Positions 1-10,587 of a stretch of 64,000 bases of DNA are shown here, piece by piece. The stretch spans positions 3,769,997 through 3,833,996 of the forward strand of contig NC_012871.2 of the NCBI RefSeq assembly GCF_000003195.3, in the 5' to 3' direction. Position 1 is the stretch's first letter, and the number at the start of each line of letters is the position of its first letter. A model generated the notes under the pieces. It did not search any database. It saw nothing but the letters and a program-made list of their open reading frames with translations, and had not been told where the DNA came from. The DNA is from Sorghum bicolor. Its lineage: Eukaryota; Streptophyta; Magnoliopsida; Poales; Poaceae. The translations under genes and the position numbers were made by a program.

Positions 1-1
1 G

Positions 2-1093
2 ATGGTGCTGTCGCTGCTCCTCTTCGCGTCGCTCACGGCGCTGCTGGTCCTCGCGCCGCGCCTGTCCCCGCCGCCGCAGCAGCCGGCCGCGGACGAGCAG
101 GCGCCGCCGACCGCGGGGAGCGCCGGCGGCGGATTCCTCCGGGTCGTCGGCGTCGGCGCCGGCGGCGAGGAGGCCGACGACCTCCGCCTGTTCCGCCGCG
201 CCGCGCTGGAGTCGTCGGCGGCGTCAGGCGCCAAGGCCGCCGCCCCGCCCAAGGTGGCGTTCCTGTTCCTGACCAACTCCGACCTCACCTTCGCCCCGCT
301 CTGGGAGCGTTTCTTCGCGGGGCACGAGTCCCGCCTCAGCGTGTACGTCCACGCCGACCCGGCCGCGCGCCTGCTCCTCCCGCCCACCCCATCCTTCCGT
401 GGCCGCTTCATCGCCGCCAAGCCGACGCGCCGCGCCGACGCGAGCCTCATCGCCGCGGCGCGCCGCCTTCTCGCGGCCGCGCTGCTGGACGACCCCGCCA
501 ACGCCTACTTCGCGCTGCTGTCGCAGCACTGCGTCCCGCTCCACTCCTTCCCGCGCCTCTACGCCGCGCTCTTCCCTCCGGCCCCCGGCCCCCGCCGGCG
601 GCCACGCAGCTACATCGAGGTGCTGACGGGGGAGCCACAGATGCCCTCCCGCTACGAGGCGCGGGGCGGCGAGGACGCGATGCTCCCGGAGGTCCCCTAC
701 GAGCGGTTCCGGATCGGCTCCCAATTCTTCACGCTGGCGCGGCGCCACGCCGTGCTGGTGGTCCGTGAGCGCCGGCTGTGGCGCAAGTTCAGGGTGCCCT
801 GCGTCCCGGACATGGCGCAGGACTCGTGCTACCCGGAGGAGCACTACTTCCCGACGCTGCTGGACATGGCGGACCCCGGCGGCGTGGCGCGGTACACGCT
901 CACCCGCGTCAACTGGACGGGGAGCGTCGCGGGACACCCGCACACGTACGCCGCGCCGGAGGTCACGCCAGGGCTCGTCGCTGAGCTCCGCGCGTCCAAC
1001 CATACCCACCCGCACATGTTCGCGCGCAAGTTCGCGCCGGACTGTCTTGCTCCGCTCCTCGCCATCGCCGACACCGTCCTCTTCAAGGACTGA
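2..1093 (+). CDS. GT14 (Branch/DUF266) glycosyltransferase-like protein, possibly 5'-partial
   Basis: A 363-residue reading frame in one exon. Residues 2-20 form a hydrophobic stretch that fits a type II membrane anchor, followed by a Pro/Ala/Gly-rich stem (about 21-60). The catalytic-like region runs from about 84 to 350 and carries blocks typical of plant core-2/I-branching (GT14, DUF266) proteins: KVAFLFLTNSDL (84-95), YFALLSQHCVPL (169-180), FRIGSQFFTLARRHA (236-250), CYPEEHYFPTLL (276-287) and FARKFAPDC (340-348). N-glycosylation sequons sit at 304 and 333. From the family, it should be a Golgi lumenal sugar transferase, perhaps on cell-wall glycoproteins or polysaccharides; donor and acceptor cannot be read from the sequence. 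The ATG lies at the second base of the window, so the true start could be upstream. The family is clear; the exact role is not. Confidence 0.88.
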   Translation: MVLSLLLFASLTALLVLAPRLSPPPQQPAADEQAPPTAGSAGGGFLRVVGVGAGGEEADDLRLFRRAALESSAASGAKAAAPPKVAFLFLTNSDLTFAPLWERFFAGHESRLSVYVHADPAARLLLPPTPSFRGRFIAAKPTRRADASLIAAARRLLAAALLDDPANAYFALLSQHCVPLHSFPRLYAALFPPAPGPRRRPRSYIEVLTGEPQMPSRYEARGGEDAMLPEVPYERFRIGSQFFTLARRHAVLVVRERRLWRKFRVPCVPDMAQDSCYPEEHYFPTLLDMADPGGVARYTLTRVNWTGSVAGHPHTYAAPEVTPGLVAELRASNHTHPHMFARKFAPDCLAPLLAIADTVLFKD

Positions 1094-2260
1094 CGGACGG
1101 ACGGACGGGCGGCTGGTCTGCACCAGCACCATCGAGGTATGAATACATATAGCTACCCTGTCTGAAACTCTGAACTCTGAAGGCGAGCTTCAGGGCTTCC
1201 TCAAAATTAGCACTTATTACTGCCAGCTCTCGAGATCAGGATTATGAAACATTTTGCATTCCTGCAAATATGCAACGCCGATTTTGCAATCGTTGAAGCC
1301 GGGAGTGAATTGAAGCTTGACCCAACAGTTTTATTTTCACTGAAAAGAATTGAGATTCCACCCAACAAATTAGTATTTAGTATGGTCCCAGCCTACAGTA
1401 GTCTTTATGGATTATTCTTTCTATGTTGCTTTGTCTTGTCTTCCATTCCATCCCTGCTCAGCTGCTCTTATCCAGCAACAAAACAGAGTTAGTATTAGCA
1501 ACAATAAAGTCGAGTCTGCTTAATGACATCACGCAGTGACGAGTTGTAGTCAGAGATTTGAGTTGTCAACGATATCCTAATCCCCCCAACTAAGAAGAGA
1601 TCTCAACTATAATGGAAGCCTGTAATAACCGGCACTGACCATTGCCACGGACTGTCACTGTCTTCTCCTCTGACCCTGAGACTGGCCACCACCACACCAC
1701 TGCACCTGCTTGATCTTTCCGTGCGGATTAGGTTTCGTCTCGACTCGAGTGGTTGGGGGTTTAGTTCCGTTCCGTTCTCCGTGCTTGGATTTGCTCGAAT
1801 CATCAAGGCGCTCGCAAGTTGTGCTGAATCTAACAACCCCGTTTGGATCATCCTTGCATTGTTGCAGGTAGTAGCAGAGGCTGTGGCCAGTCAGGCCAAC
1901 GACGGCGACGGCGACAGCGAAAGCAGTGCCATTTTCTCATGCGGTCCTTCCCCCGGCCGCGTCATGTTCAGAGTTTTCAGTTCAGGTCCGTCCCTCTACG
2001 GTGTAGTAGTACGGTACATGCTGTGTACTCTGTGTAGATTAGGAGTAGAGGAAGACGAGGACGAAAGCAATCATCGGCGACGACCTAATGCGAAGCGGCA
2101 GGTTGTGATTGCGTTGCGTTGCGTGCGTGCGTCCTCCATCGTCCATCCGAAACAAGAATCGCGTATGTGTTTGCCTAGAGCATGCAGCAGCCAAACAAGG
2201 CTTAAATGTGTGTGTCTCGTAAGCAATAAAACCACTTTGTAAAGGTAATCATGGTTGTGG
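1094..2260 (+). other. 3' UTR of the GT14 gene with a probable intron
   Basis: After the stop codon there is a good donor (GAG/GTATGA, intron from 1137) and an acceptor after a pyrimidine-rich tract (TTGTTGCAG, ending at 1867). A polyadenylation signal AATAAA is at 2225-2230. I infer a 3' UTR of about 430 bases after removal of a 731-base intron. Reading frames inside it show no family resemblance and are treated as non-coding. Without the intron the 3' UTR would be unusually long. Confidence 0.4.
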
Positions 2261-2876
2261 GGTTGTGGCCTGAATGTTTGTAGTGTATGCTTAAGCAATG
2301 CGCTTCCGGTGAATTGTTGAGCAGTTTTACAAGAAGGAACGAACTTGGTCGATGCATAAGCAATGTGCTTACGGAGTATGTCAGTAATCTTGTGGGTCAC
2401 CAGATGAGTTTGGCACAGGACATCGATTTCTGCTAGACATGCTGATACAAAGTGTCAACAGAGAGAGGTGCACAAGACAGGCGCGAGCCTTCATAGATTT
2501 TTTTTTTTTCAGAGTTTGACCCGTCACTTCCGGATCGAAAGAAGAGCTATAGAGCGCGTGGGGGTGGGGTGGGGAGCTAGGGCCGTGTGGGTGGCACATC
2601 CGCACATGGCTTGGCCTTGGCCGGCGCATGGAGATGTCAACGCGCGCGCGCAGGCGGAGCGGAGGCTGCAGATCACGGCACGAGTACGTGTGCCGCCAGC
2701 CGCGGCGACGGGGGAGACGGATGGTACGGTGACTCTGCGAGCTGCAGTAGTACGTGACACGAGCAAAGCGCCTCCGCCGGGCCAGTCGTTCATCAGTTGG
2801 TACTCCGCACCCGGGGTCGGGTCGGGGGCCGTGGCCTGTCTGTGCCAGCGGGTCACGGTGTGCGGGCCGCGTGGCT
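2261..2876. other. Intergenic DNA, no gene seen
   Basis: Mixed-composition sequence with a poly-T run near 2500 and a GC-richer patch at 2640-2870. No conserved protein, splice pattern or inverted-repeat element was recognised. Confidence 0.5.
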
Positions 2877-2879
2877 TTA

Positions 2880-3581
2880 GAGCAAGTTTAATAATACAGC
2901 CTACTTGCTTGGCCGTAAGGTTTCTTACAGCCTTCTCCCAGCCCATCTATACAATAGTTAGCTATTTACTATTAATACATGGCTCACTTGTCTCTTTCAC
3001 AAAGTTTCTTGGTTCCTGTGTCCAGGCTGGCTGTAAGCTTACAGCCCGCTTCTCTTCTCTCTCCTCCCTTCTCTCCTCCACCTCAACATCTAGCCAGCTT
3101 AGAGCAACTCTAGCAGGGCCCCTACTCAAGCCCCAATAGCTAAATATGGGTGCCCATGCTAAAAATATTACTCCAGTAGGGCCTCTACTCCAGATCCCAT
3201 ATTTGGCTGGGCACCCATATATTCCTGTTGGCCCAACAGGGCAGCCTCCATCCTCCATCGCTTGTCCTAGCCCCAGCACATGCTCCCTCTCTCTCTACTC
3301 TTTCATGTGCATGACACCCTACGATAACCGGCTTGATGCTCTAATTGTGTCTATGTCCAAAAGAAGAAGAAAGAGGAAGAAGAAAAAGACACTGACGAGT
3401 GGGTCCCTTCTGCCATTCTCTCTGGAATAGGTTTGGGGGCTTAAATTTGAGTGCTACTGTTGGAGTTGAAGCAAAAAAGTTGAGCTCCAAGAAGTAGGGA
3501 GAGCACCCAAATTAAAAGTAGGGGCCTAGTTTTGGAGGCTACTGCTGGAGTTGCTCTTACAGTCCACTGTAATACTTGCTC
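2880..3581. mobile_element. Tourist-like MITE, split by a second MITE
   Basis: Terminal inverted repeats GAGCAAGTTTAATAATACAG (left) and the complement of CTGTAATACTTGCTC (right) bound the element. It is flanked by the trinucleotide TTA at 2877-2879 and 3582-3584. With the inner insert at 3102-3556 removed, the element is about 245 bp. A TTA duplication and a GAGCA end fit the PIF/Harbinger (Tourist) class. Confidence 0.8.
3102..3556. mobile_element. GAGCAACTC-end MITE nested in the preceding MITE
   Basis: The left end GAGCAACTCTAGCAGGGCCC is answered by the complement of CTGCTGGAGTTGCTC at the right. TTA target copies are at 3099-3101 and 3557-3559. It lies wholly inside the 2880-3581 element, so it inserted later. 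It shares the GAGCAACTC end with the elements at 6865, 7137 and 46360. Confidence 0.82.
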
Positions 3582-3584
3582 TTA

Positions 3585-3961
3585 GGTGACCTGTACGGTC
3601 CAGCAGCAGAAGCCCACACGTGTGCGGCATGCACCCCACGGTCCGGACGCCAGGTGGGCGCGTGGAGTGGAGAGGGCCGCCGCCGCCCATCGACCCGTCT
3701 GTGACTGCGGATCCGATCCGATCCGAGGGCACAAAAAAAACCGGGTCTGGCTACCAGCGACCGTGCACGTGCACCATCCTTCGCTCTTTGCTGCACGTGC
3801 CGTACATGCTGTTGCACGTCTGGAGTCTGGACAACACTAGTTGGGCCTCTGTCTCTGTGTGTGTGTGTGTTGCATGTTTCTTGCATGCTGTTCGCTGTGG
3901 CGAGCCATAGAGGGGTGACTCACATGCATGATCACACACACCATCCGATCTAGCACATTCA
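3585..3961. other. Intergenic DNA, no gene seen
   Basis: GC-rich patch with a GATCC run (3710-3726), several CACGTGCAC-like words (3762-3815) and a GT-rich tract near 3856. No supported gene. Confidence 0.4.
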
Positions 3962-4203
3962 GGCCTTGTTTAGTTCATGCTGGAAACCAAATAGTTTTCA
4001 AGATTCCTCGTCACATCAAATCTTGTGGCACATGCACGAAATATTAAATATAGACGAAACCAAAAACTAATTATATAGTTTAGCTGTAAATCACGAGATG
4101 AATTTTTTATTCTAATTAGTCTATGATTAGATAATATTTGTCACAAACAAACGAAAATGCTACAGTACCAAATTTTTTTCACTTTTCGGAACTAAACAAG
4201 GCC
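3962..4203. mobile_element. GGCCTTGTTTAG-end MITE
   Basis: 242 bp with inverted ends GGCCTTGTTTAGTTC and the complement GAACTAAACAAGGCC. The interior carries the family blocks TTAAATATAGACGAAA and ATGCTACAGTA. Flanked by the exact trinucleotide TCA (3959-3961 and 4204-4206). Confidence 0.88.
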
Positions 4204-4464
4204 TCACATGTAGTACGGTCACAAGAACCATCCATGTGGGCAGTAATTAAGCCCGCACGGTCAACGGGCTTCAAAATCGAGCTTAGATACTCAGCACATG
4301 CAAAAAAAAAACACACACACACATAGGAGTACTCCTTCTCTATATATGTGTATTTTTTTTCCCATGCAGAGTATAATGTAAGCCTGTGTACGTGGTCAAA
4401 CAACCGTCAGAAGCAAAAGCCTCCTCCTTGTTTGTTATGAACTCGCCCGGGTAGAACTGGATTT

Positions 4465-4598
4465 GGGCTCGTTCGGTAGACCTGGTTTGTGGTTTGAGCC
4501 CTGAAATCATTCCAGTTTGCTGAAGCTTATATAAATTATATAATTAATTCAGCTAAAATCTTTCCAGGAAACAATTTTGTCAAGAACCGAACGAGCCC
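4465..4598. mobile_element. GGGCTCGTTCGGT-end MITE
   Basis: 134 bp with inverted ends GGGCTCGTTCGGT and ACCGAACGAGCCC, AT-rich inside. No convincing target duplication was found. The end sequence is of the type usually placed among hAT-derived MITEs in grasses; that class call is from memory. Confidence 0.72.
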
Positions 4599-4789
4599 TT
4601 AATGGAAGGTAGATGACAGAATCCGAGGACGAAGACAGGCATATTCGGAGTTTAGTTTGTGGATTCAGTTATCAGTCCCTTTTTTTTTTGCTTTTGAGTG
4701 GAGATTCAGTTTTCAGCTCTGCCTTGGTTCCTTACGGAGCTGACCATCCTTGGGGACCCCGAGCCCCTACCGCCTAATGGGCCTTTGGG

Positions 4790-5000
4790 ACAAATGCACT
4801 CCGTACGCTCCACCCAGAAAAACAACAATCCACACGATATTTTTCTCTCATAAAAAAAAATCAACAAACAATATTTAGCCACAGCTTGAGGGGTTAACTA
4901 ATGATATTGGACAATATTTTTCTCTCATAAAAAAAATAATAAACAGTATATTCAGCTATGGGTTATCAGCTAAACGAACCATCTGCTGCTCATGACATTG
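4790..5000. repeat. Degenerate AT-rich repeat
   Basis: Two direct copies of a motif containing ATATTTTTCTCTCATAAAAA lie about 80 bases apart, followed by CAGCTAAACGAACCATC, which looks like a worn MITE end. A weaker relative occurs at about 28690-28805. Confidence 0.35.
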
Positions 5001-5108
5001 TTGCACGCACGCCATTGCTTTTTTTTTGTTTTTTGAGAGAGGACGCACGCCATTGCTAAGTGCGGCTGACCATACGCGTAGACGCTGTGCCGCTAGCTGC
5101 ACTACCAA

Positions 5109-5347
5109 CGCCTTGTTTACAAGAAAATTTTGTAAAATTTTTCAGATTCTCCGTTACATTAAATCTTTAGACGCATACATGAAGTATTAAATATAGACGA
5201 AAATAAAAACTAATTGCATAGTTTGGTCGGAATTGACGAGAAAAACCTTTTTGAGTCTAGTTAGTACATGTTTGGATAATATTTGTCAAAAACAAACGAA
5301 ATTGGTACTATTTCTATTTTGCAAAAATTTTTGAAGTAAACAAGACC
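5109..5347. mobile_element. GGCCTTGTTTAG-family MITE, worn ends
   Basis: 239 bp. The ends read CGCCTTGTTTAC and GTAAACAAGACC, with the same interior blocks as the copy at 3962. CAA flanks both sides (5106-5108 and 5348-5350). Confidence 0.82.
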
Positions 5348-6259
5348 CAAATTGAGCGAGAAAAGGCAGGCAGCCCATATGCACGGGCCCAGCACGTCGG
5401 GCGGCCTAGCCCCGTCCAGTTTGCACACGAGACGGCCCGTGCCTTGGCCTGGTCTGGGCCGACCGAGGTAACAAGGAAACCAAGTCGCCGTCGCCGGAGA
5501 CGGAGGAGAGCACGCACGTCGCAGCAGTCTCTGTCTCTCAGAGAAAAGCAAAGGATTGCAACATCACGCGGCTGGCTGCTGGCGCGTCGGGGTCGGGCGT
5601 CGCCACCAGCAGCACGGGGGAATATCTTAACGCTCTGCTTCCTCTCTCTCTCTCTCTCGCCTGACGCTGACGTGTTGCTAATAAGCAGCGTTCGTCATTC
5701 GCTTCCACGCACACTGGACACGCATTCACCTGTTCCAGCTTAATTACTGTCACTCTTCTTCCACCCAGTACTAAAAGCCAAATTAGCCCTACTCGTCATC
5801 AGAGCTAGACAAACACAACCAACAGCTAGCTCCAGGGTCAGCGCGACGACGACGTCTCTGCAAAAGCTAAATGGAACGGAACGGATTCCTGTGTCCGTTC
5901 TCGTCCACGGATCGATGATCGAGCAGCAGTATATATAGATGTATAGGTTGACAACAAAACGGCCAAGCATCTGTACGTATACGTACGTACACTACGGGGT
6001 GGTTATACGTCAGATATGACTTCGCTCAGTCTAGCAACAACTACTCCAGAAGCACAAAAATTTCCTGATCGATATCGTTTGTGATTTTTTTCCCTCCCGG
6101 CTCTCTGAGCGTGACGTCTTTTTTGGGACGATCTCACTGCACTCCGCCCAGATTGTGGCTGATTTTGTACACCCTGCGTGCGGCTAGCAACACCAACGCT
6201 GCTTCTGCCAAGGCATCAGCAGAATCTCAAGGCCTCAATGCCCTGAATCCAAGGATGTA
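5348..6259. other. Intergenic DNA, no gene seen
   Basis: Contains a (CT)n tract at about 5643-5660, a TATATATAG run near 5931 and an alternating ACGTAC tract near 5975-5992. No coding potential or element boundary that I can support. Confidence 0.4.
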
Positions 6260-6854
6260 TAGCATCTTTAAGGGACTTTGCAAATGAATTTTGCATTTGG
6301 TGTTGTTTGCAAAGTCCAAACTTATTTGCAAAGTCTAAACATAGTCCAACTCCAAGGGACTTTGCATTTAGACTTGGCAAACAGAAAGTGTGGACCCCAC
6401 CCTCGATTTTTTTTCACCGATCGCGCTCTCGCGTTTTTTCCCTTCGCGCCATTTTGACGTACGTCGTGCGTGCCAGTCGCTGTCCAGGCCAGGTCGCCGC
6501 CAGTTGCCGCCCAGCCCAGGTCTTCGCGCCAGTCGCCGCCCAGCCCAGGCCGCGTTCGTCGCCGTCGTCGTTCGCCTCAGTTCGGCTCCGTCCTCCTCCG
6601 AGGGAAGGTCCCCGCGAGGGAAGGTCCACCTCCGTTCCCGCGTCGTGGCCGCGTACGTCGTCGTTCGACGTGGAAGGCCGAAATTGTAGATGCAAAGTGG
6701 TGGGAAGGTTTGCATATATGCAAAGCCTCGATCTCTATTTGCAAAGTTAACCAAATTGCAAACCTTATTTGCAAAACCATTGGAGGAGTATTTTCTACTC
6801 TTTTTTACAAATAGGGCAATGCAAAGTTTATTTGCAAAACTCTTGGAGATGCTC
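6260..6854. mobile_element. Large MITE-like element with a GC-rich core
   Basis: The left side reads AGCATCTTTAAGGGACTTTGC and the right end CAAAACTCTTGGAGATGCTC; both flanks are built from TTTGCAAA and GGGACTTTGCA words in inverted arrangement. The middle (about 6440-6690) is GC-rich, with CAGTCGCCGCCCAGCCCAGG-like units repeated two to three times and AGGGAAGGTCC twice. The core has no recognisable protein. The left boundary is approximate because that repeat has diverged. Confidence 0.55.
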
Positions 6855-6864
6855 TAATATATAA

Positions 6865-7133
6865 GAGCAACTCCAACCCACCTCCTAAACAAGTTTCTAT
6901 TCTAAATGTAGGGACTTGATCAAAAAAATCAACTCCAACCCACCTCCTACTTGGGCTCCCATTTTCCATGTCCTCCTAAATTATAGTTTCAGCCCCTCAC
7001 ATCTAGAACCCTCTATCCTACTTGTTTAGGAGGTGGGTTGGAGTTGGGTCTTAATTTGAGCCCCTACTTTTTTATCATAGCATGTAAATAAAAATTTAAG
7101 AGCTTAATTTAGGGACTTGGGCTGGAGTTGCTC
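6865..7133. mobile_element. GAGCAACTCC-end MITE, copy 1 of an adjacent pair
   Basis: Inverted ends GAGCAACTCCAACCCACC and the complement of GGGCTGGAGTTGCTC. Internal inverted blocks include AACCCACCTCCTAAACAAG and its complement. TAA precedes it (6862-6864) and TAG follows (7134-7136). Confidence 0.8.
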
Positions 7134-7136
7134 TAG

Positions 7137-7459
7137 GAGCAACTCCAGTCCACCTCCTAAACAAGTTCATATTCTAAATTTAGGGATTTGGTCAAAAAAA
7201 TCAACTCCAAACACGCTCTCATTTTTTCATGTCCTCCCAAATTATAGTTTCAGCCCATCACATCTAGAACCCTCCTATCTAGTTGATCCCACCCACTTTC
7301 CCCTCTCCACCCATAAATCAAGACAAGAATATGTGAGATAAGGACTTGGTCTGTTTTTCTCCATTGGAGTTGGGTCTTAATTTGAGCCCTTACTTTTTTA
7401 TCATAACTTGTAAATAAAAATTTAAGGGCTTAATTTAGAGACTTGGGGTGGAGTTGCTC
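7137..7459. mobile_element. GAGCAACTCC-end MITE, copy 2 of an adjacent pair
   Basis: Begins three bases after copy 1 and shares most of its sequence, including GGGCTTAATTTAGAGACTTG near the right end. Ends with GGAGTTGCTC followed by TAA (7460-7462). Confidence 0.78.
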
Positions 7460-7689
7460 TAAGAGCATGGAGCGTATGATTCTTACTATTGATCACAATA
7501 TAATGTGATGAACCAACGATGTTTCCCTCGGACGTGGGACCTATACATGTATTATAATGTGAATATTTATTCCACGGCTGTAATGAAACAACTAAGCACA
7601 TCTTCTTCTTTTTTTGCCAACATGTTAAAACTATTTGAAGAAGTGTGTTATATAGTTGGGTTAACCTCACCTAGATCGTTAACCCTTAT

Positions 7690-9592
7690 ATGCCCTCAGC
7701 ATCGTATCTCAGGGCGACGGGAGGGGCGGCCGCCACCGCCAGCCCAAGCACCCACGCCATAGCTAGTTAGCCACCCCTAGGCTGCTGTTGCCACCTTCTT
7801 GAGCACGGCGACGGTGGCCTGCCGCGGCGCCAAAAGGCTCCCCCGCAGCAGCTCCAACTTCCATCTCTCATTTTTCCTTTCAAGGCAAGCTTCAAGGTCA
7901 AGGATGGCCGGCCGCCACTCAAGCACCGGATCCGGGCCCTCAAGGACCGAATCTGGGCCCTCCAGCGCCGGATCCGCGTCCCTCCTGCTCCGGATCCGGC
8001 GACCCCCGCCCGGCTTTGGCTCTTGGCGGCCGCACAAGGCGAGGTGGACAGCGGCGGTACGGATACAGGGGAGGGGGAGTCGGAGTCCACCGAGCGTCGC
8101 CTCCAGCGGCGGTCCCACACGCGGCTGCAGCGCAGCCTCGACGAGCTCCGCGACTCCACAGCGGTCCTGAGCGCAGAAGGCGCGAGCTTCCGCCGGCGCA
8201 CGCGCCGCTCGCAGCCGCCTGGCCCTCGCCCTGCTCGCCAACGCTGGGCTCCGCGCCGAGGCCGTGCTCTGTCCCGCCGCCTCGCGGCCGCACGCCGCGC
8301 GCTCGACCTCGGGCACCTGCACGACGCCGCCGGAAGCGTCTGGCACGTGGACATTGAGTAGCATCCCTCCTCTTCTACATCGACAAGGACGACCTTGAAT
8401 GAGGACGGATTGGGGCCTCCTAGGTATCGATCTATCTGCTTCATTGGTCAAACAAGGTGGCGGACTATGGGCTACACTGGCTCCATCTGGGTGGTCCTGC
8501 AGCATTGCAGGGCACGCAGTTCGGCCGCTGGCGTGCCGGCAGTAGGGCAGTGTGCCATTCGCGTTTGCGTGCAAGGGTCAACTACGACACGTTTGCGAGG
8601 TTTGGCCGCGGGCTTGCTGGCGGCGGGGCTCCGTGTTCGTGGGCGCCTTCCCACCTTCTCCTTGGGAAGGCACAACGCAGTTCGGTCAACGCGGCGTCGA
8701 CCTCGACAACTTCATGGGTGATAGCGTGCTGGTGGTGCTGGTGCGCCTCCCATCTCACGGGCGAGTCCGGTAATGGGTCCGTGCGGTGTGGCGGTGACCG
8801 GCTCCTCCCCTCGTCCGGACGGTTGCTTGCCGGTGCGCGCCTCCCTTCGTCGCGGGCGAGTCCAGGTGTGGCTCCGCGCGGTGTGGCAGCGACCGGCACA
8901 TCTAGGGATCTTTGTTGGTGCGCGCCTCCCACCGCCGCGGGCGAGTCCAGGCGCGGCTCCGCGCGGTGTGGCGGCGGCCGACACCCCCTCTGTTCAGGCG
9001 AGAACGCTTTTGCGTACCTCCCCTCGTCGCGGGCGAGTCCGGAATGGCTCCGTGCTGAGCGGAGGCGGTCAACGTTTGTCGGTGCGCTCCTACCATCATC
9101 GCGGGCGAGTCCGAAAGGCTCCGCATGGTGTGGCGGCGGCCGGCAACCACCTCAGTCGCGGGTGGATCTTTGGAGGCTTTGGCAACGGTTCTGGGCGAAA
9201 GGTCAGCTCAAACTTTTTTGAGCCAACGACGAGATTCTCCTTCTTGAAGGCGTGAGCCTTGCAATTACTTTTTATCGGCACATGGCTCGGGAGAAATCCT
9301 TGCTAAGCTCCACCTTGGATGACAATGATTACGTTACAGCGTCATTCACCTCCCTGGAGGCATCGTCGAAGAGACCATATGTCCTGATGTAGTAGTCTCC
9401 GCGTTCTGCTATTGTTTCCTTGTTTATCTGTGCCTGTGCCTCTGCCACTTTTCGCCCTAGCGCTAGGGCGTTTCGGTGCTGTTGTTGTTGTTTTTTTTTT
9501 CTTCTCAAAACTTCTGTAAATCTGCCTTTTTGGCCCTTTTTGAATATATTCAGGTGGAAGTAATCCCCCGGTGGAAATTCAAAAAAAAAGGC
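7690..9592. other. Anonymous GC-rich segment, probably transposon-derived
   Basis: GC-rich DNA in AT-rich surroundings, with long overlapping reading frames on both strands and none resembling a known family. The frames are biased to Arg, Ala, Pro and Ser, as random GC-rich DNA would give. The right part (8755-9150) is a degenerate tandem repeat. The segment ends with an A-run at about 9581-9589, compatible with a retroposon tail, but no reverse transcriptase or long terminal repeats are visible. Confidence 0.35.
8755..9150. repeat. Degenerate GC-rich tandem repeat, five units
   Basis: The block CGGGCGAGTCC followed by a GGCTCCGYGCGGTGTGGCGGC-like stretch recurs at about 8758, 8853, 8938, 9030 and 9102, a spacing of 72 to 94 bases. 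Units also share GGTGCGCGCCTCCC upstream of the block. Divergence and uneven spacing mark it as an old minisatellite. Confidence 0.7.
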
Positions 9593-10587
9593 TGACGGGG
9601 GCCATAGGGCTAGGACAGCAACAACACAAATTAATCTCTGTGGGGATGAGGCATTTATTTGGGCAATTGGATGTATGCTAGTTTCAGGGGAACATATTGG
9701 CTCCATTTTTTTGTGTTGCAACAGTGAAAATGACGTAGATGCAAAAAAAAATAGAGGGGTCCATTTTTTTTTAAAAAAAAAGAGACGTAGTTGCAAAAAT
9801 CCAGTGAGTTCTGTGGCCACGACGACTCCAGCAGCTGCAGGTCCAATATCCTTCAAGTAGGCAAAGAAAAATCATTGCTTTCCGCGACGTGCAAACCTAA
9901 TGGTCTCCCATAAGCAACGAAGCAAAGCCTAAAACAACACTGAAAAAAAAACTCTACAAGTTCTGATGAAGTGCTCCGGCTCAGTTTGTTAACCATTCGC
10001 CACCCCCATGTTATCTATCAACATCAACCAATTCAATACGTAGTAATAGTAGTTTGATTTGATGCTGAATTCACACGCATCAAAAGTGCAATCAGATTCA
10101 GTTCCAATGGCCATACCCGTGCTAATGGCCTAGGTTTCCCATCAATGAGTTCAATCCCTTTTTGAGAATTTGAAATCCGAAAAATCTAAACTGTGACCAC
10201 ACAAAACTTTTTTGTTACTACTTACACGGCACAGATCAGGGTTTTGTGCAATCGACACATTTATAAACTTTATTATAACCACCAATATCTTTTCTAAATA
10301 CATATTTTGTGGTCCAGTGATCAACAATGACGTATGGCTAAGTGCCTGTTTGGCACAGCTCCTAGGTGCTCCGATTTCTCTGCTGTTGTGGCACTGTAGC
10401 ACGGAGTTGGCGGAGCTACAAATTGTAGCCTCACCAGCTCCTCCTCTTGCTAGTTCATTTTATACCTCGGAAATCAAAATGCCCCCCCTCCAAACAGTGT
10501 CGCTGAGCCACCAAGAGCCCTACCAAAGAGAGCCTAAACTTGACATGATGAATAATAGTTTCGTTATCTCTCTACAGTACTTCATTA
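9593..10587. other. Intergenic DNA with a solitary MITE-like end
   Basis: Mostly AT-rich sequence with several A- and T-runs (9716-9783). At 10341-10370 the sequence GTGCCTGTTTGGCACAGCTCC resembles one end of a grass hAT-type MITE, but I do not find the matching other end. No gene. Confidence 0.35.

Noticed and set aside
224..1132. 302-codon minus-strand frame over the GT14 gene
   Set aside because: Antisense shadow of GC-rich coding DNA; the plus-strand frame has clear family motifs.
1721..2242. 173-codon frame downstream of the GT14 gene
   Set aside because: No family features, spans a likely splice acceptor and poly(A) signal; better explained as 3' UTR and intron.
8755..9150. Possible CRISPR-like array
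   Set aside because: Units are diverged, unevenly spaced and GC-rich in a plant genome; repeats are not identical and no cas genes exist.
7767..9221. Several overlapping frames of 110-265 codons on both strands
   Set aside because: Open in many frames at once, as GC-rich non-coding DNA is; biased composition, no motif, and a degenerate tandem repeat on the right.
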